From positions 1-64,000 of the forward strand of contig JAJPHV010000084.1 of NCBI GenBank assembly GCA_021325095.1: DNA of 64,000 nt, read 5' to 3'. This DNA is from Chloroflexota bacterium. Lineage in GTDB: Bacteria; Chloroflexota; Anaerolineae; Aggregatilineales; UBA2796. Shown piece by piece: positions 46,067 to 53,903 of the stretch; within the stretch, counting starts at the first letter, position 1; each line of letters opens with the position of its first letter. The notes under the pieces are model-generated. The model saw only the letters and a program-made list of their open reading frames with translations. It was not told the DNA's origin and did no database searches. The translations under genes and the position numbers were made by a program.

Positions 46067-47107
46067 ATGAAACGTTCATTCCTACTGTTAGCACTCGCTG
46101 CGATTCTCCTTGGTAATCTGGCTGTTGTGCCCGCACCTATCCGCGCCGAAGGCAATTCTTGCCTGGCGGCGGAAGCACCCGGCTGTACCAATGGGCTGCC
46201 AACGGACGTATATCAGCGCCTGCTGGGCGAAATGCAGGCCCATCCTTCGCCCGACGTGACTCCCATTCCGGCTGACATGAAAGAGGTTCGCTCCTACAGT
46301 TTCTTCCGTGTCCTGCCCGATACGACACTCTACGATTCACCGAACGGGAATCCCGTTGGCAAGATGGAGGATGGCTTTACCTTTGTGTCTGTCTATGCCG
46401 TTAAGGACGGCTTCGCTCAGTTGCGCAACAAGCTGTGGGTGCGTCGTAATTCTCTGAAGCAGACCTATTCATCGCAGTTCACAGGCGTTCTGTTCGACAA
46501 GCCTCTGGCCTACCCGATGGCCTGGGTCATCCAGGCGTCAATTCCCAGCAGCTATCCGGGTGGACCACGCAGCATCAAAACGCCTGCTATCAACCGTTAC
46601 ACGCGCGTGAACCTGTTTGCTACCGTCAACGTCGATGGTTGGGACTGGTTTCTGGTGGGACCGGGCCAATGGCTTGAACAGCGCAAACTGGCCCGCATCA
46701 TGCCTGCGGCTAACCCCGGTGCGACGGGCAAGTGGGTAGCCATCAACCTGTACGAGCAGGTCTTGAGCGCCTATGACGGTGATCGGCTCGTCTATGCCAC
46801 GCTGATTTCCTCTGGCCTACCGAATTTCCAGACCAACAAAGGCACATTCAAGGTCTGGCATCGTGCCCTTTCCACACCCATGAGCGGAGCAATGGGTCAG
46901 CCCGATTTTTACTCCCTGCCCGCTGTGCCCTACGTCATGTTCTTCGACAACGACATCAGCCTGCACGGAACGTACTGGCACGACGGCTTTGGTTTCAAGC
47001 ACAGTCACGGCTGTGTGAACATGTCTATTGCCGATGCGCGCTGGCTATACGAATGGTCGGGCGATAGCGAGCTAACCGTCCTGGTGTGGGACAGCCGCGC
47101 CGCGTAG
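46067..47107 (+). CDS. L,D-transpeptidase (YkuD) with SH3-like domain
   Basis: A 346-residue exported protein. Residues 1-26 are a signal peptide (SFLLLALAAILLGNLAVVP, then RAEG). An SH3-like stretch (about 80-150, TLYDSPNGNPVGKMEDGFTFVSVYAVKDGFAQL) precedes the catalytic YkuD domain (about 220-345), which ends in GTYWHDGFGFKHSHGCVNMSIADARWLYEW with nucleophile Cys316. The enzyme makes 3-3 peptidoglycan cross-links or attaches proteins to the wall. A hairpin GGAGAC/GTCTCC (46021-46038) lies in the leader. It is the last chromosomal gene before the tRNA and the inserted element. Confidence 0.9.
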   Translation: MKRSFLLLALAAILLGNLAVVPAPIRAEGNSCLAAEAPGCTNGLPTDVYQRLLGEMQAHPSPDVTPIPADMKEVRSYSFFRVLPDTTLYDSPNGNPVGKMEDGFTFVSVYAVKDGFAQLRNKLWVRRNSLKQTYSSQFTGVLFDKPLAYPMAWVIQASIPSSYPGGPRSIKTPAINRYTRVNLFATVNVDGWDWFLVGPGQWLEQRKLARIMPAANPGATGKWVAINLYEQVLSAYDGDRLVYATLISSGLPNFQTNKGTFKVWHRALSTPMSGAMGQPDFYSLPAVPYVMFFDNDISLHGTYWHDGFGFKHSHGCVNMSIADARWLYEWSGDSELTVLVWDSRAA

Positions 47108-47186
47108 ACTTCCGACCTCCTGGCGAGCGGCTTCCCTGGGGGAGTCGCTCCAGACACAAGATACCCTTCCTTGCTATAGGCAGATT

Positions 47187-47195
47187 TGCTATAAT
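47187..47195 (+). promoter_or_regulatory. extended -10 promoter of tRNA-Arg
   Basis: TGCTATAAT is an extended -10 with consensus TATAAT about 13 bases before the tRNA; no good -35 is seen. Confidence 0.45.
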
Positions 47196-47207
47196 GATCA
47201 TCCGGCT

Positions 47208-47280
47208 GGCCCCGTAGTTCAGCGGATAGAACGAGCGTTTCCTAAACGCTATGTCGGGGGTTCGATTCCCTCCGGGGCCA
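47208..47280 (+). tRNA. tRNA-Arg (anticodon CCT)
   Basis: A 73-base cloverleaf: acceptor GGCCCCG/CGGGGCC, D stem GTTC/GAAC, anticodon stem AGCGT/ACGCT with loop TTCCTAA (anticodon CCT at 47241-47243), T stem GGGGG/CCCTC with loop TTCGATT, discriminator A. CCA is not encoded. It reads AGG codons. Its 3' half doubles as the end of the recombinase gene on the other strand. Confidence 0.95.
47249..47280. other. presumed attachment-site region in the tRNA 3' half
   Basis: The serine recombinase frame ends inside the tRNA (stop at 47249-47251). A tRNA 3' end touching an integrase gene is the usual layout of an integrated element, so the crossover point should lie in or near this segment. The exact core cannot be set because the other end of the element is outside the window. 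Confidence 0.55.
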
Positions 47281-48997
47281 CAGCCTCCGCCTGGGGTTTA
47301 ATCCCAGACGGAGCGCCGTTTTCTGGGGTTTCTCCGTCCTCATAAAGTGCCGAACGCAGCACAAGGAATCGGTCTGCCCAGGGCTTCAGCCGAAAGTCCA
47401 CAATACGGCGGGAATCTAGGTCGTAGATCACATAGCTGAACAGGCTTCGTGCCATCCCCTGTCTGTCTTCGTCATCACCGACATCCCAAAGCTTCGCCAG
47501 TTTGTCGATGGCATCCATGCACATCGCCAGTTCCAACGCAGCCTTTTCTGTTTGGGTTGTTCGGGCTTCCCAGTGGGCGATTTCTCGCTCGTTGAGTTCA
47601 ACACGGCGACGATACTCATCCTTGTCAATGCGGCCATCACCAAACAAAATCACTGCCGCCTCAATGCGGCGTCGGCATAGAGCAATTGCTTCCTGCTTCT
47701 GTTTTTCCGGGTCTTCTTCTTCGCCATTTGGATTGCGGAGTTTGTCTGCCTGGATTGCCAACTCAGTCATCAAGCTGAGAGCATCTTCTCTGATAGTCAA
47801 TAGCTTGATCAGACGCCCAAAGTCCCCCTCATATTTGGCAGCCGGAACACTCTTGTTACTACAACCGCAGTGAACCCCGGTCTTGTGACGATAACGGCGT
47901 TTGTCCCCACTTAGACGTGAACGCAAGCGTGGATCGTTTTGTTCGGCAGCCAGTTGTTCGCAGCGTGCACAGTAGGTCATCCCGTTAAGGGCATAGATGC
48001 TTACGTCCTTATTGACGCCATCATTGCGCGGCGCAAGAGCGCGATCCGCAAAGACCTGAGCAACATCGCGCAGCAAATCGAGTGGAAAAACCGCACGTTC
48101 CGGTACAAAGGGGATGTTTTCGAGATCAATGTCTTCGGGCCGACGCTTTTTGGCGCTTTTCTCATGAACAATGCCACCATATTCGGGCCATGCACGAACC
48201 ACGCGGCGAACGTCATCCTTATCCATCGGGCGCGGGATACCATAGCGGTCTTTGAAAGGCCAGCCTTCAATGTTCAATTGATAAGCAATGACCTCAGCGC
48301 CGTATTTGTTCTCTTTGTAGAGCGTCAGGATACGCTCGGCGCAGTCAAAGTAGCTACGCCATAACGCGCCCTCATCAGGCGGTTGATCGGGTTTGCCTGC
48401 AACATATCGTCCATCGGGCATCCACCATGCACCGCTCTTGGAAGGCTCAAGATAGCCATCCTCCCGACGACGTGTGCCAAAAGGAACGTTAATGACTTTC
48501 CCCTGACGTTTGCGATGGGCAATACTATCTTTGGCGCGGCGAGAAATATCGACAGCGTAATACTCATCCATAAGTGCCGCGATCATGACGCTCATGCGTC
48601 CCATCGGACCGGAAAGATCGATATTCCGTCCTGGCGCGGCCATCACAAGCTGCACATCATGTTCTTCGGCAAAATCAATCGGATCACCGACGCGCCAGCC
48701 TTTGCGGTGCAGGCGGGCAAGGTCATTGGCGACAATCGCTACAACGTCGGGATCGCCTAAGCGTGATTTGAGTGCTAACCACCCCGGACGATTCTTTTCA
48801 CTCTGCCCGGATTTGTGGCCTTCGGTATCTTCATACCATTCAGGAATCCAGCCACGTCGATCACATTCAATCTGGATATTGGCACGCTGACGATCAGGAC
48901 TGTCCTTATCATTCTCGTCTCGTGTATATGAGAGGCGAACATAGCAGAGAGCAACATTGCGGACGACGGAAATGGACTGCTTTTTGCGGGGTGGCAT
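47249..48997 (-). CDS. large serine recombinase (integrase)
   Basis: About 582 residues. The N-terminal resolvase domain has the nucleophile Ser23 in LCYVRLSYTRDE, SPDRQRANIQIECDRRGW, and VVAIVANDLARLHRKG. A recombinase domain follows (about 165-300, GAWWMPDGRYVAG, AYQLNIEGWPFKDRYGIPRPMDKDDVRRVV). Then comes a zinc-ribbon-like segment (TYCARCEQ...HCGC, about 355-395) and a coiled-coil rich in Glu and Arg (about 420-520). This is the layout of phage and element integrases such as phiC31. Start MPPRKKQS at 48997 is preceded by AGGAGG. The last residues APEGIEPPT are encoded by the complement of the tRNA. Confidence 0.92.
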   Translation of the reverse strand: MPPRKKQSISVVRNVALCYVRLSYTRDENDKDSPDRQRANIQIECDRRGWIPEWYEDTEGHKSGQSEKNRPGWLALKSRLGDPDVVAIVANDLARLHRKGWRVGDPIDFAEEHDVQLVMAAPGRNIDLSGPMGRMSVMIAALMDEYYAVDISRRAKDSIAHRKRQGKVINVPFGTRRREDGYLEPSKSGAWWMPDGRYVAGKPDQPPDEGALWRSYFDCAERILTLYKENKYGAEVIAYQLNIEGWPFKDRYGIPRPMDKDDVRRVVRAWPEYGGIVHEKSAKKRRPEDIDLENIPFVPERAVFPLDLLRDVAQVFADRALAPRNDGVNKDVSIYALNGMTYCARCEQLAAEQNDPRLRSRLSGDKRRYRHKTGVHCGCSNKSVPAAKYEGDFGRLIKLLTIREDALSLMTELAIQADKLRNPNGEEEDPEKQKQEAIALCRRRIEAAVILFGDGRIDKDEYRRRVELNEREIAHWEARTTQTEKAALELAMCMDAIDKLAKLWDVGDDEDRQGMARSLFSYVIYDLDSRRIVDFRLKPWADRFLVLRSALYEDGETPENGAPSGIKPQAEAVAPEGIEPPT

Positions 48998-49094
48998 AAC
49001 CGATTCCTCCTGAAAACTTATAAACCTTGCAAATGGTAGCGAGAGAGCCACCGACAAGGTAAAGTCTGCCGGAGGTCGCTGCGCTATCTAGGGT

Positions 49095-49151
49095 AGTGCA
49101 TCGGCTCAGAGTGCAGAGGTGCTACCAACACTTCTGCACTCGCAATGCACT
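49095..49151. repeat. nested inverted repeat beside the recombinase gene
   Basis: AGTGCAT (49095) and ATGCACT (49151) enclose GAGTGCAGAGGTG/CACTTCTGCACTC (13 bases, one mismatch). CGCTATC also recurs on both sides as a direct repeat. It lies between the recombinase start and the end of the primase operon and may be a terminator or a recombinase or accessory-factor site. Confidence 0.5.
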
Positions 49152-49161
49152 CAGAGTAACG

Positions 49162-49407
49162 CTATCCAGAGTCCTTGTCAAGCTGACTATCATCGCCTTT
49201 ATTCAACTGCTTGGCGCATATTCCGGCCACGACTTTGAGAAATCCAGCCAGTTCGCGCCGTACATCGGGCAAGTTGTAATTGCTATCAATCTTGTCACCC
49301 AATTCGCGGCAAACCGTCAGTGCGTACTGGTCGATTTCTTCGGGCGCTGGTGGGTAATATTCAATGGGACGCGACGTTGTAAAGGTTACAGGTTTTCGTT
49401 TAGCCAC
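49162..49407 (-). CDS. small protein after the primase gene
   Basis: An 81-residue protein starting with GTG and overlapping the primase gene by 22 bases. The sequence MAKRKPVTFTTSRPIEYYPPAPEEIDQ has a basic N-terminus, then an acidic helical part (ALTVCRELGDKIDSNYNLPDVRRELAGFLKVVAGICAKQL). No family is recognised. The overlap suggests translational coupling with the primase and a role in replication or its control, which is inference. Confidence 0.6.
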   Translation of the reverse strand: MAKRKPVTFTTSRPIEYYPPAPEEIDQYALTVCRELGDKIDSNYNLPDVRRELAGFLKVVAGICAKQLNKGDDSQLDKDSG

Positions 49408-50375
49408 TGCTTCACGCTCCCGCCCGTCAGTACAAATTCGGTAATGTCCTTGCCCCAGGGAACCTGAATGGTGCGCGCCCGTTTGGTGAGCGCTTGCAGC
49501 CGCGCTGCGCCTTTCATGCCTGCTTCGTCTGCATCATAGGCAACCAGGATCGTCTTGCAGTGCAGCAGCAGCGGCATCCAGTGCGGGTTGAGCGACCCCG
49601 ACGCGCTGCCGAGAGTCGCCACACCGATCATCCCATTACTTTCCTGTTCCGCCAGCAGCGCGTCGAACTCCCCTTCCACGAACAGCACGGTTTCATGGCC
49701 TTCCAGTGCAGCCGCGTTGTACAGTCCTTGTGCGTTACCGCCTGCGATCTGCGTATACTTCGGTTGCCCTGCCGCACGGCGTACCTTGACCGCCCAGAGT
49801 TCCTGCCCGACGAACCAGGGGATGGTAATGCCGCAGGGGACGGTCAGCTTGCCGATGCGCAGCCATTCCCACGGACGCCCCGGCACATAGCCAAGCCGCG
49901 CTCGCAAGATCGTTTCTTCAGTCAGCCCGCGTTTCTTGAGGTACTGCATAGCACGCTCGCCGTCAGGACTCCACAGCGCATTTTCTGCGCCATCCACAAT
50001 CACCTTTGCTGCCGTCTGCCATTCATCTTTGGGTGGCTTGGCTTCGGGCAGGCTGTGTACTGGCCGGACAATCTGCCGCTGGCACGAGCGCATGGACTTC
50101 AGTGGCCGCTCTGCACCCAAATATTCACAGGCTTCTGCGAACGACAATCCGCGATAACGCTGAAGCCAGTCCAGCGCATCACCCTGCATACCGCACGCGC
50201 CAAAGCAGCGCCAACCGTTTTCCCACACCGCCAGACTATAGCCCTTCTGCTCGTTGTGGAAGGGGCAGCGCCAGAGCAGCGCCTTCCCACCGCGACAACG
50301 CGAGGGGCCAAGATCGGCTTCGACAATCAACCGGAGATCATGCTGTTCTTTCAAGTGTTTCACATCCGTCATCAT
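49386..50375 (-). CDS. DnaG-like primase (CHC2 zinc finger and Toprim)
   Basis: About 329 residues. The N-terminal CHC2-type finger is LLWRCPFHNEQKGYSLAVWENGWRCFGACGMQGDALDW. A middle region (YLKKRGLTEETILRARLGYVPG) resembles the DnaG N-terminal part of the catalytic core. The Toprim domain has VLFVEGEFDALL (catalytic Glu) and ILVAYDADEAGMKGA (DxD), with WGKDITEFV behind it. The C-terminal DnaB-binding domain is absent, as in element and phage primases. It should prime replication of the element. ATG at 50375 or 50372 is preferred to GTG at 50405, which overlaps repeat A. It sits downstream of the helicase-like gene in the same direction. Confidence 0.88.
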   Translation of the reverse strand: MMTDVKHLKEQHDLRLIVEADLGPSRCRGGKALLWRCPFHNEQKGYSLAVWENGWRCFGACGMQGDALDWLQRYRGLSFAEACEYLGAERPLKSMRSCQRQIVRPVHSLPEAKPPKDEWQTAAKVIVDGAENALWSPDGERAMQYLKKRGLTEETILRARLGYVPGRPWEWLRIGKLTVPCGITIPWFVGQELWAVKVRRAAGQPKYTQIAGGNAQGLYNAAALEGHETVLFVEGEFDALLAEQESNGMIGVATLGSASGSLNPHWMPLLLHCKTILVAYDADEAGMKGAARLQALTKRARTIQVPWGKDITEFVLTGGSVKQWLNENL

Positions 50376-50400
50376 GGTCTTCCCCACCTCACCGGATTGC

Positions 50401-50627
50401 GTCACCCCTCGGTGACAGGTGACAAAATCGCTATCGTGTCTACCTGTCTTTTACCGGGGACAAGATCGGTCAATTGAAATCAGTTTTTCGCTCAATCACA
50501 GCCTGTTATGCGTGTTCAGGCCGTTGGCTGCGCCCCGATCCTGTCACCCCCTTGAGACAGGTTGCCAAAAAACAGATCGTGTCTCCTGTCCCCGGAGGGT
50601 GTCAGATTAATCGGTCAATCGAAACAG
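50401..50627. repeat. imperfect tandem duplication, copies A and B
   Basis: Copy A (50401-50483) and copy B (50543-50627) share GTCACCCC, GACAGGT, ATCGTGTCT, CCTGTC, CCGG and ATCGGTCAAT in the same order, about 143 bases apart. Read leftward each has a GACAGG...CCTGTC inverted repeat. Copy B includes the last codons of the helicase-like gene; copy A contains a fossil of the same codons just before the primase gene. The 200-base gap between these genes holds nothing else. Confidence 0.65.
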
Positions 50628-52202
50628 GTCGGGACGTGGGCCAGGCCGTCCCTCAGCAGTCGTCGGGACGCGCTGAATACGGTTGTCCTGTTCCAGCGCT
50701 GCCAATGCTTCGGCGACAGGCTTGCGCGTGGTCTTGAGTGTGCGATAGATACTGCGCGTGCTGAGGCCGTCCGGGTGTGCCGTAAGCAGGCGCAAAATAC
50801 GGACTTCGAGCCGCAGTTCTTCGCTGTCGCCCAATTCATGGAGTAAGCGGTGCGCTGAAGCTCGCCAGCCTTCGGTGATGTGCTGCGCCCGATACCAGTG
50901 CGCCAGCCGCACCACAGGTCGGTTTTGCGCGCCTGCATCGGCCCAATCCAGCGCCGCCAGACAGATGGCGATTTTGAGCGCCTGAACATGCAATCGCCCG
51001 TACACCGCGCGCAGACGGTCATCGAGTGAACTGGCGGGGGCTGTCAGCCTGCGCAGCGCCTGTTCGTAGATGTGGCACGGCTGCCAGATGTCGGCCACGA
51101 GCGACCACGCTTCACGGTGTTTCTGGTCGCCCAATGCTGCCGGGTCTGGCGGTGTCGGCAGTTTTTCATGCAAACGCCGCAGCCGGGCGACCAGCGCGTC
51201 AGGATTGAGTTCGCCAGCAGGCGCAGGCCGCTCTGTATAGTCCGGTTCGGGCGTGAGCAATGCAAAGCGCGCCAGATTGCCGTTGTACCAGTCATTAGGT
51301 GTCAGCGCGGTTGCCAGTTCAGCGGGCGTCGCCGCGCCCAGAATGCTCAGGGCTGTGTCGCGGATAACGACCATCCCGCGATTGTTGGTATTCGAGTCCA
51401 GATAGGGTGGGCAGTCGTAGAGCTGCATGATCAGTTCTTTCATGCCCGACATATAATCTTTGGTCATCGACTTGAATAAGCCGGACAGTTCATCGCGCAG
51501 AATGCCCCGCTGCGCTGCAAAGCTGTTGCCTTTCGTCAGCCTATTCCGGTCAGCCCGTGGGATAGTCTCAAAGTTGGGCGGCAGCACGCCACCGAGCATG
51601 TTCATGAAGTTTTCGGGACTGCCCGGCTGCGGGAGGATCATGTGCGGCATGGCGGCACGGGCGACTTCATTCGCCAGGCTCAAGCCAGCCGATTTCCGGT
51701 AATAGGTAGAGACGGCCACAATCATCAGGTACAGGTTCGGGAAAACCTGCTGCCGCCAGGGGGTGCTGATGAACAGCCTGCGCCCGATGGCAACCGCCGC
51801 CAGGTAGAGCGCAGCACCTTCGTGAAAGAGGAGCGGCGTTTCGTTGGCTGACGCGCCCGCCCAGGCAATATAGTCGGTGATCCATTGCCCGACGCTGCTG
51901 CCTTCCCGTTCCTGGTCAGCCGTTAACCGAGCCTCTTCTGGCAGCGGCGGCATGAGGGCAATATCCTGATCGCCTCTAGCGGGCAGTGGCGTGTTGGGAT
52001 TTTCCGCCAGCACCTGACGCAGCAGTTCCGGCCCCAGCAGGCGGCGCAGCAGACTCATATCAGCAGGCGTGTTCAGATCGAGATGGGTGAGCAGGGTCGC
52101 CATTAATCCACTGACTGGCACATCCGACCAGGGCAACCCGACCATCACCCGCGCCAGCGCATACGAGTCGGCGCGGGACAATACCGCACGCCATTCATTC
52201 AT
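50607..52202 (-). CDS. DUF3987-type helicase-like replication protein
   Basis: A 531-residue protein whose order fits the DUF3987 family that accompanies element primases. An N-terminal region (about 1-110) precedes the core, which has ALYLAAVAIGRRLFISTPWRQQVFPNLYLMIVAVSTYYRKSAGLSLANEV. STYYRKSAG is where other members have a P-loop, but the Gly-Lys pair is changed to Arg-Lys. GILRDELSGLFKSM gives the Asp-Glu of a Walker-B-like strand, and FALLTPEPDYTERP and the C-terminal winged-helix-like part (LRILRLLTAHPDGLSTRSIYRTLKTTRKPVAEALAALE) follow. Start ATG at 52202 overlaps the RHH gene stop (ATGA), so the longer frame to 52520 is rejected. It probably helps load or unwind at the element's replication start. 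Confidence 0.75.
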   Translation of the reverse strand: MNEWRAVLSRADSYALARVMVGLPWSDVPVSGLMATLLTHLDLNTPADMSLLRRLLGPELLRQVLAENPNTPLPARGDQDIALMPPLPEEARLTADQEREGSSVGQWITDYIAWAGASANETPLLFHEGAALYLAAVAIGRRLFISTPWRQQVFPNLYLMIVAVSTYYRKSAGLSLANEVARAAMPHMILPQPGSPENFMNMLGGVLPPNFETIPRADRNRLTKGNSFAAQRGILRDELSGLFKSMTKDYMSGMKELIMQLYDCPPYLDSNTNNRGMVVIRDTALSILGAATPAELATALTPNDWYNGNLARFALLTPEPDYTERPAPAGELNPDALVARLRRLHEKLPTPPDPAALGDQKHREAWSLVADIWQPCHIYEQALRRLTAPASSLDDRLRAVYGRLHVQALKIAICLAALDWADAGAQNRPVVRLAHWYRAQHITEGWRASAHRLLHELGDSEELRLEVRILRLLTAHPDGLSTRSIYRTLKTTRKPVAEALAALEQDNRIQRVPTTAEGRPGPRPDLFRLTD

Positions 52203-52399
52203 TGTCCCGCCTCGACTTTCTGCGTGGTCTGGATATTCTGAACAGCGCGACGTTTCAGCGCGTCCAGCACCATCAACCGCACCAGTTCCGCCGTGCGCCG
52301 CTGGTCTTGCTCTGCCGCTACCACCAGTGCTGCATATTCTGTTTCCGTGAGGCGAAAGCCAATGGTTCGCGTGCGCGGTATTTTCTTTTCTGATTGCAT
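52199..52399 (-). CDS. ribbon-helix-helix DNA-binding protein
   Basis: A 66-residue protein with the pattern of a MetJ/Arc-type RHH: a basic start (KKIPRTRTIGFRLTETEYAAL) giving the beta strand, then two helices (AALVVAAEQDQRRTAELVRLMVLDALKRR). It is the first gene of the leftward replication operon and is translationally coupled to the helicase-like gene. It is the best candidate for binding the repeats at 52461-52562 just upstream, by analogy with plasmid copy and partition repressors. Confidence 0.75.
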   Translation of the reverse strand: MQSEKKIPRTRTIGFRLTETEYAALVVAAEQDQRRTAELVRLMVLDALKRRAVQNIQTTQKVEAGQ

Positions 52400-52460
52400 A
52401 GGGTATTCCTCTCTCTCGTTGTCCTATACAGGCAGGATACCGGAAGAGAGAGGACGAGTC

Positions 52461-52562
52461 TTGGGGAAAATTCCAGATTTCGATGTAGAAAATTCCCCAA
52501 CGGTCTGTGGAATTCCCCAAAAACGGGTGGAAGATTCCCCAGGCAAATGTGGAATTTTCTAT
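52461..52562. repeat. about 21-bp-spaced TGTGGAATTCCCCA repeats
   Basis: Four direct units begin near 52484 (TGTAGAAAATTCCCCAA), 52506 (TGTGGAATTCCCCAA), 52527 (GTGGAAGATTCCCCA) and 52548 (TGTGGAATTTTC). One inverted unit, TTGGGGAAAATTCCA, lies at 52461-52475. The step of 21-22 bases is two helical turns, so bound proteins would line one face. They lie between the leftward replication operon and the rightward regulator gene and abut a -35 at 52564. They could be operators or replication iterons. Confidence 0.75.
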
Positions 52563-52563
52563 C

Positions 52564-52593
52564 TTGACAAAATGCGAATATATGTTCTATAAA
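52564..52593 (+). promoter_or_regulatory. promoter for the rightward regulator gene
   Basis: TTGACA (52564-52569), an 18-base spacer and TATAAA (52588-52593). The predicted leader to the ATG at 52739 is about 140 bases long and AT-rich. The last 21-bp repeat touches the -35. Confidence 0.65.
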
Positions 52594-52738
52594 GCTTGGT
52601 TCCAAAAAACATACGAAGTACCAACCGAATCTATAATTTACGGCTGCCTAGCCTATCCATATAATTGCTGAGCAGGCGAACACAAGTTCTATTCATTCCG
52701 CTACCTGCCTGACTAAAAACATAAGGAGGAGCTATTGA

Positions 52739-53389
52739 ATGTCTTTGATTCGAATCGCAGTTCTAGAAGATCGTGATCTGGTACGTTATGGCCTACAAGC
52801 AGTCATCGGTAAGCTGGAAAACTGCCAGCTTATCGGCGTGTGTGCCAATGTCACGGAGCTTAATCAGCAGTTGCAGCGCGACTGCCCACATATCCTGATT
52901 CTGGATGATACTCTGCCGGGCATCGATACGCCCAATATGCTACGTCGGTTAAAGGACGAGTATCCGGCCCTCAAAATAATCGTTTTAGGCAGCAACCTGG
53001 CAGCAGATAACCTCTATGCCCTTTATGACGCCAACGCCGATGGCTTCGTCTTCAAGGGCGATGAGATTTTAGAAACGCTGCGCCAGGCTGTCTCTTGTGT
53101 GACTAAAGGGAAGATTTTTATTTCGCCGGACGTTTCGACATCGGTGCTGACCTATCGGAAATCGAGCAAGCCCATCCAGCTAACGGAGCGACTAAATGTT
53201 GTCCTGTCCTTGATGGCGCTCGATTTTTCGGTGAAGGAGATTGCCCAGACGTTGGGCGTGTCCGATAAAGCTGTGTATAACGCGCGTGACCGACTCAAGG
53301 AACTACTCAACGCCGATAACCCTGCTGAGATACTACGTCGAGCCGTTGACCTGAGACTTATCGAACCCAAGAAAATCGACAATGCCTGA
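52739..53389 (+). CDS. NarL/LuxR-type response regulator 1 of the element
   Basis: A 216-residue protein with a receiver domain (1-120) and a C-terminal helix-turn-helix (about 150-210). Receiver residues: acidic pocket VLEDRDL, phosphoacceptor in ILILDDTLPG, Lys in GFVFKGDE. The usual Thr/Ser switch position reads Gly in IIVLGSN. The output part, LTERLNVVLSLMALDFSVKEIAQTLGVSDKAVYNARDRLKELL, is LuxR-like. AAGGAGGAG precedes the ATG. No histidine kinase is visible in the element, so the input signal is unknown. It ends immediately beside the opposing XRE gene. Confidence 0.88.
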   Translation: MSLIRIAVLEDRDLVRYGLQAVIGKLENCQLIGVCANVTELNQQLQRDCPHILILDDTLPGIDTPNMLRRLKDEYPALKIIVLGSNLAADNLYALYDANADGFVFKGDEILETLRQAVSCVTKGKIFISPDVSTSVLTYRKSSKPIQLTERLNVVLSLMALDFSVKEIAQTLGVSDKAVYNARDRLKELLNADNPAEILRRAVDLRLIEPKKIDNA

Positions 53390-53734
53390 TCACGGCGCAT
53401 ACTTAGCCAGCAGATCATCAATGGCCTGGCGAATGTGGGGGGGTAGTTTTTGGATGCGTTGGCTAAGGATGAATGTCGCAGGATCGATAGCGAGCAGCGG
53501 GGCAGCATCAGGGAAAGCCATTGCTAGCAGCGCGACCAGGCTGGTGTTGGTGGCTTGCGCTAACTTTATCAGGAACTCGATAGACGGGCTGCCCACATCT
53601 TTCTTGCCATGCTCACGAAATTTGATGATGGTCGGGTGCGTTACGCCCACAAATTCGGCGAACTCGCGCACCGACATTTGTCGCTTGTGAAGTTCCTGGT
53701 CGATGAAGTCGCCCAGACTGGTTTCAGGATTCAT
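53390..53734 (-). CDS. XRE-type transcriptional repressor
   Basis: A 114-residue protein with a Cro/CI helix-turn-helix in residues 10-70 (FIDQELHKRQMSVREFAEFVGVTHPTIIKFREHG...PSIEFLIKLAQATNTSLVALLAM). The C-terminal part (about 80-114, FILSQRIQKLPPHIRQAIDDLLAKY) is a helix common to such repressors. It converges with regulator 1 with no gap and diverges from the parM-like gene. The intervening region has GGTAAC-type repeats, probably its operators, so it likely controls itself and the segregation genes. Confidence 0.85.
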   Translation of the reverse strand: MNPETSLGDFIDQELHKRQMSVREFAEFVGVTHPTIIKFREHGKKDVGSPSIEFLIKLAQATNTSLVALLAMAFPDAAPLLAIDPATFILSQRIQKLPPHIRQAIDDLLAKYAP

Positions 53735-53903
53735 ACTTGGCCTTACTTGACAACTCTGGTAAAATGGTAACTATGATTATTATACGGTAATCTCTGTTTA
53801 CAAACGAGAACGAACTTGCCGCTTGCGGCGCTTTTTTTAGTCTCGACGGTAACAATAACTACCGTATGGTAACGAATAATAACAACTAAAAACGGAGGAC
53901 GGG
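53735..53903. promoter_or_regulatory. operator region between XRE and ParM-like genes
   Basis: GGTAAC/GGTAAT sequences recur (near 53766, 53785, 53848, 53868), and ACGGTA...TACCGT (53846-53865) is an inverted repeat. TATAAT on the minus strand (about 53779-53784) could be the XRE -10. A short GCCGC/GCGGC hairpin (53818-53829) with seven T residues (53832-53838) looks like a terminator or attenuator upstream of the parM-like gene. Confidence 0.6.

Noticed and set aside
52461-52562. Calling the repeat array a proven replication origin
   Set aside because: No initiator (Rep) gene, DnaA boxes or AT-rich unwinding element were identified; only position and repeats support it.
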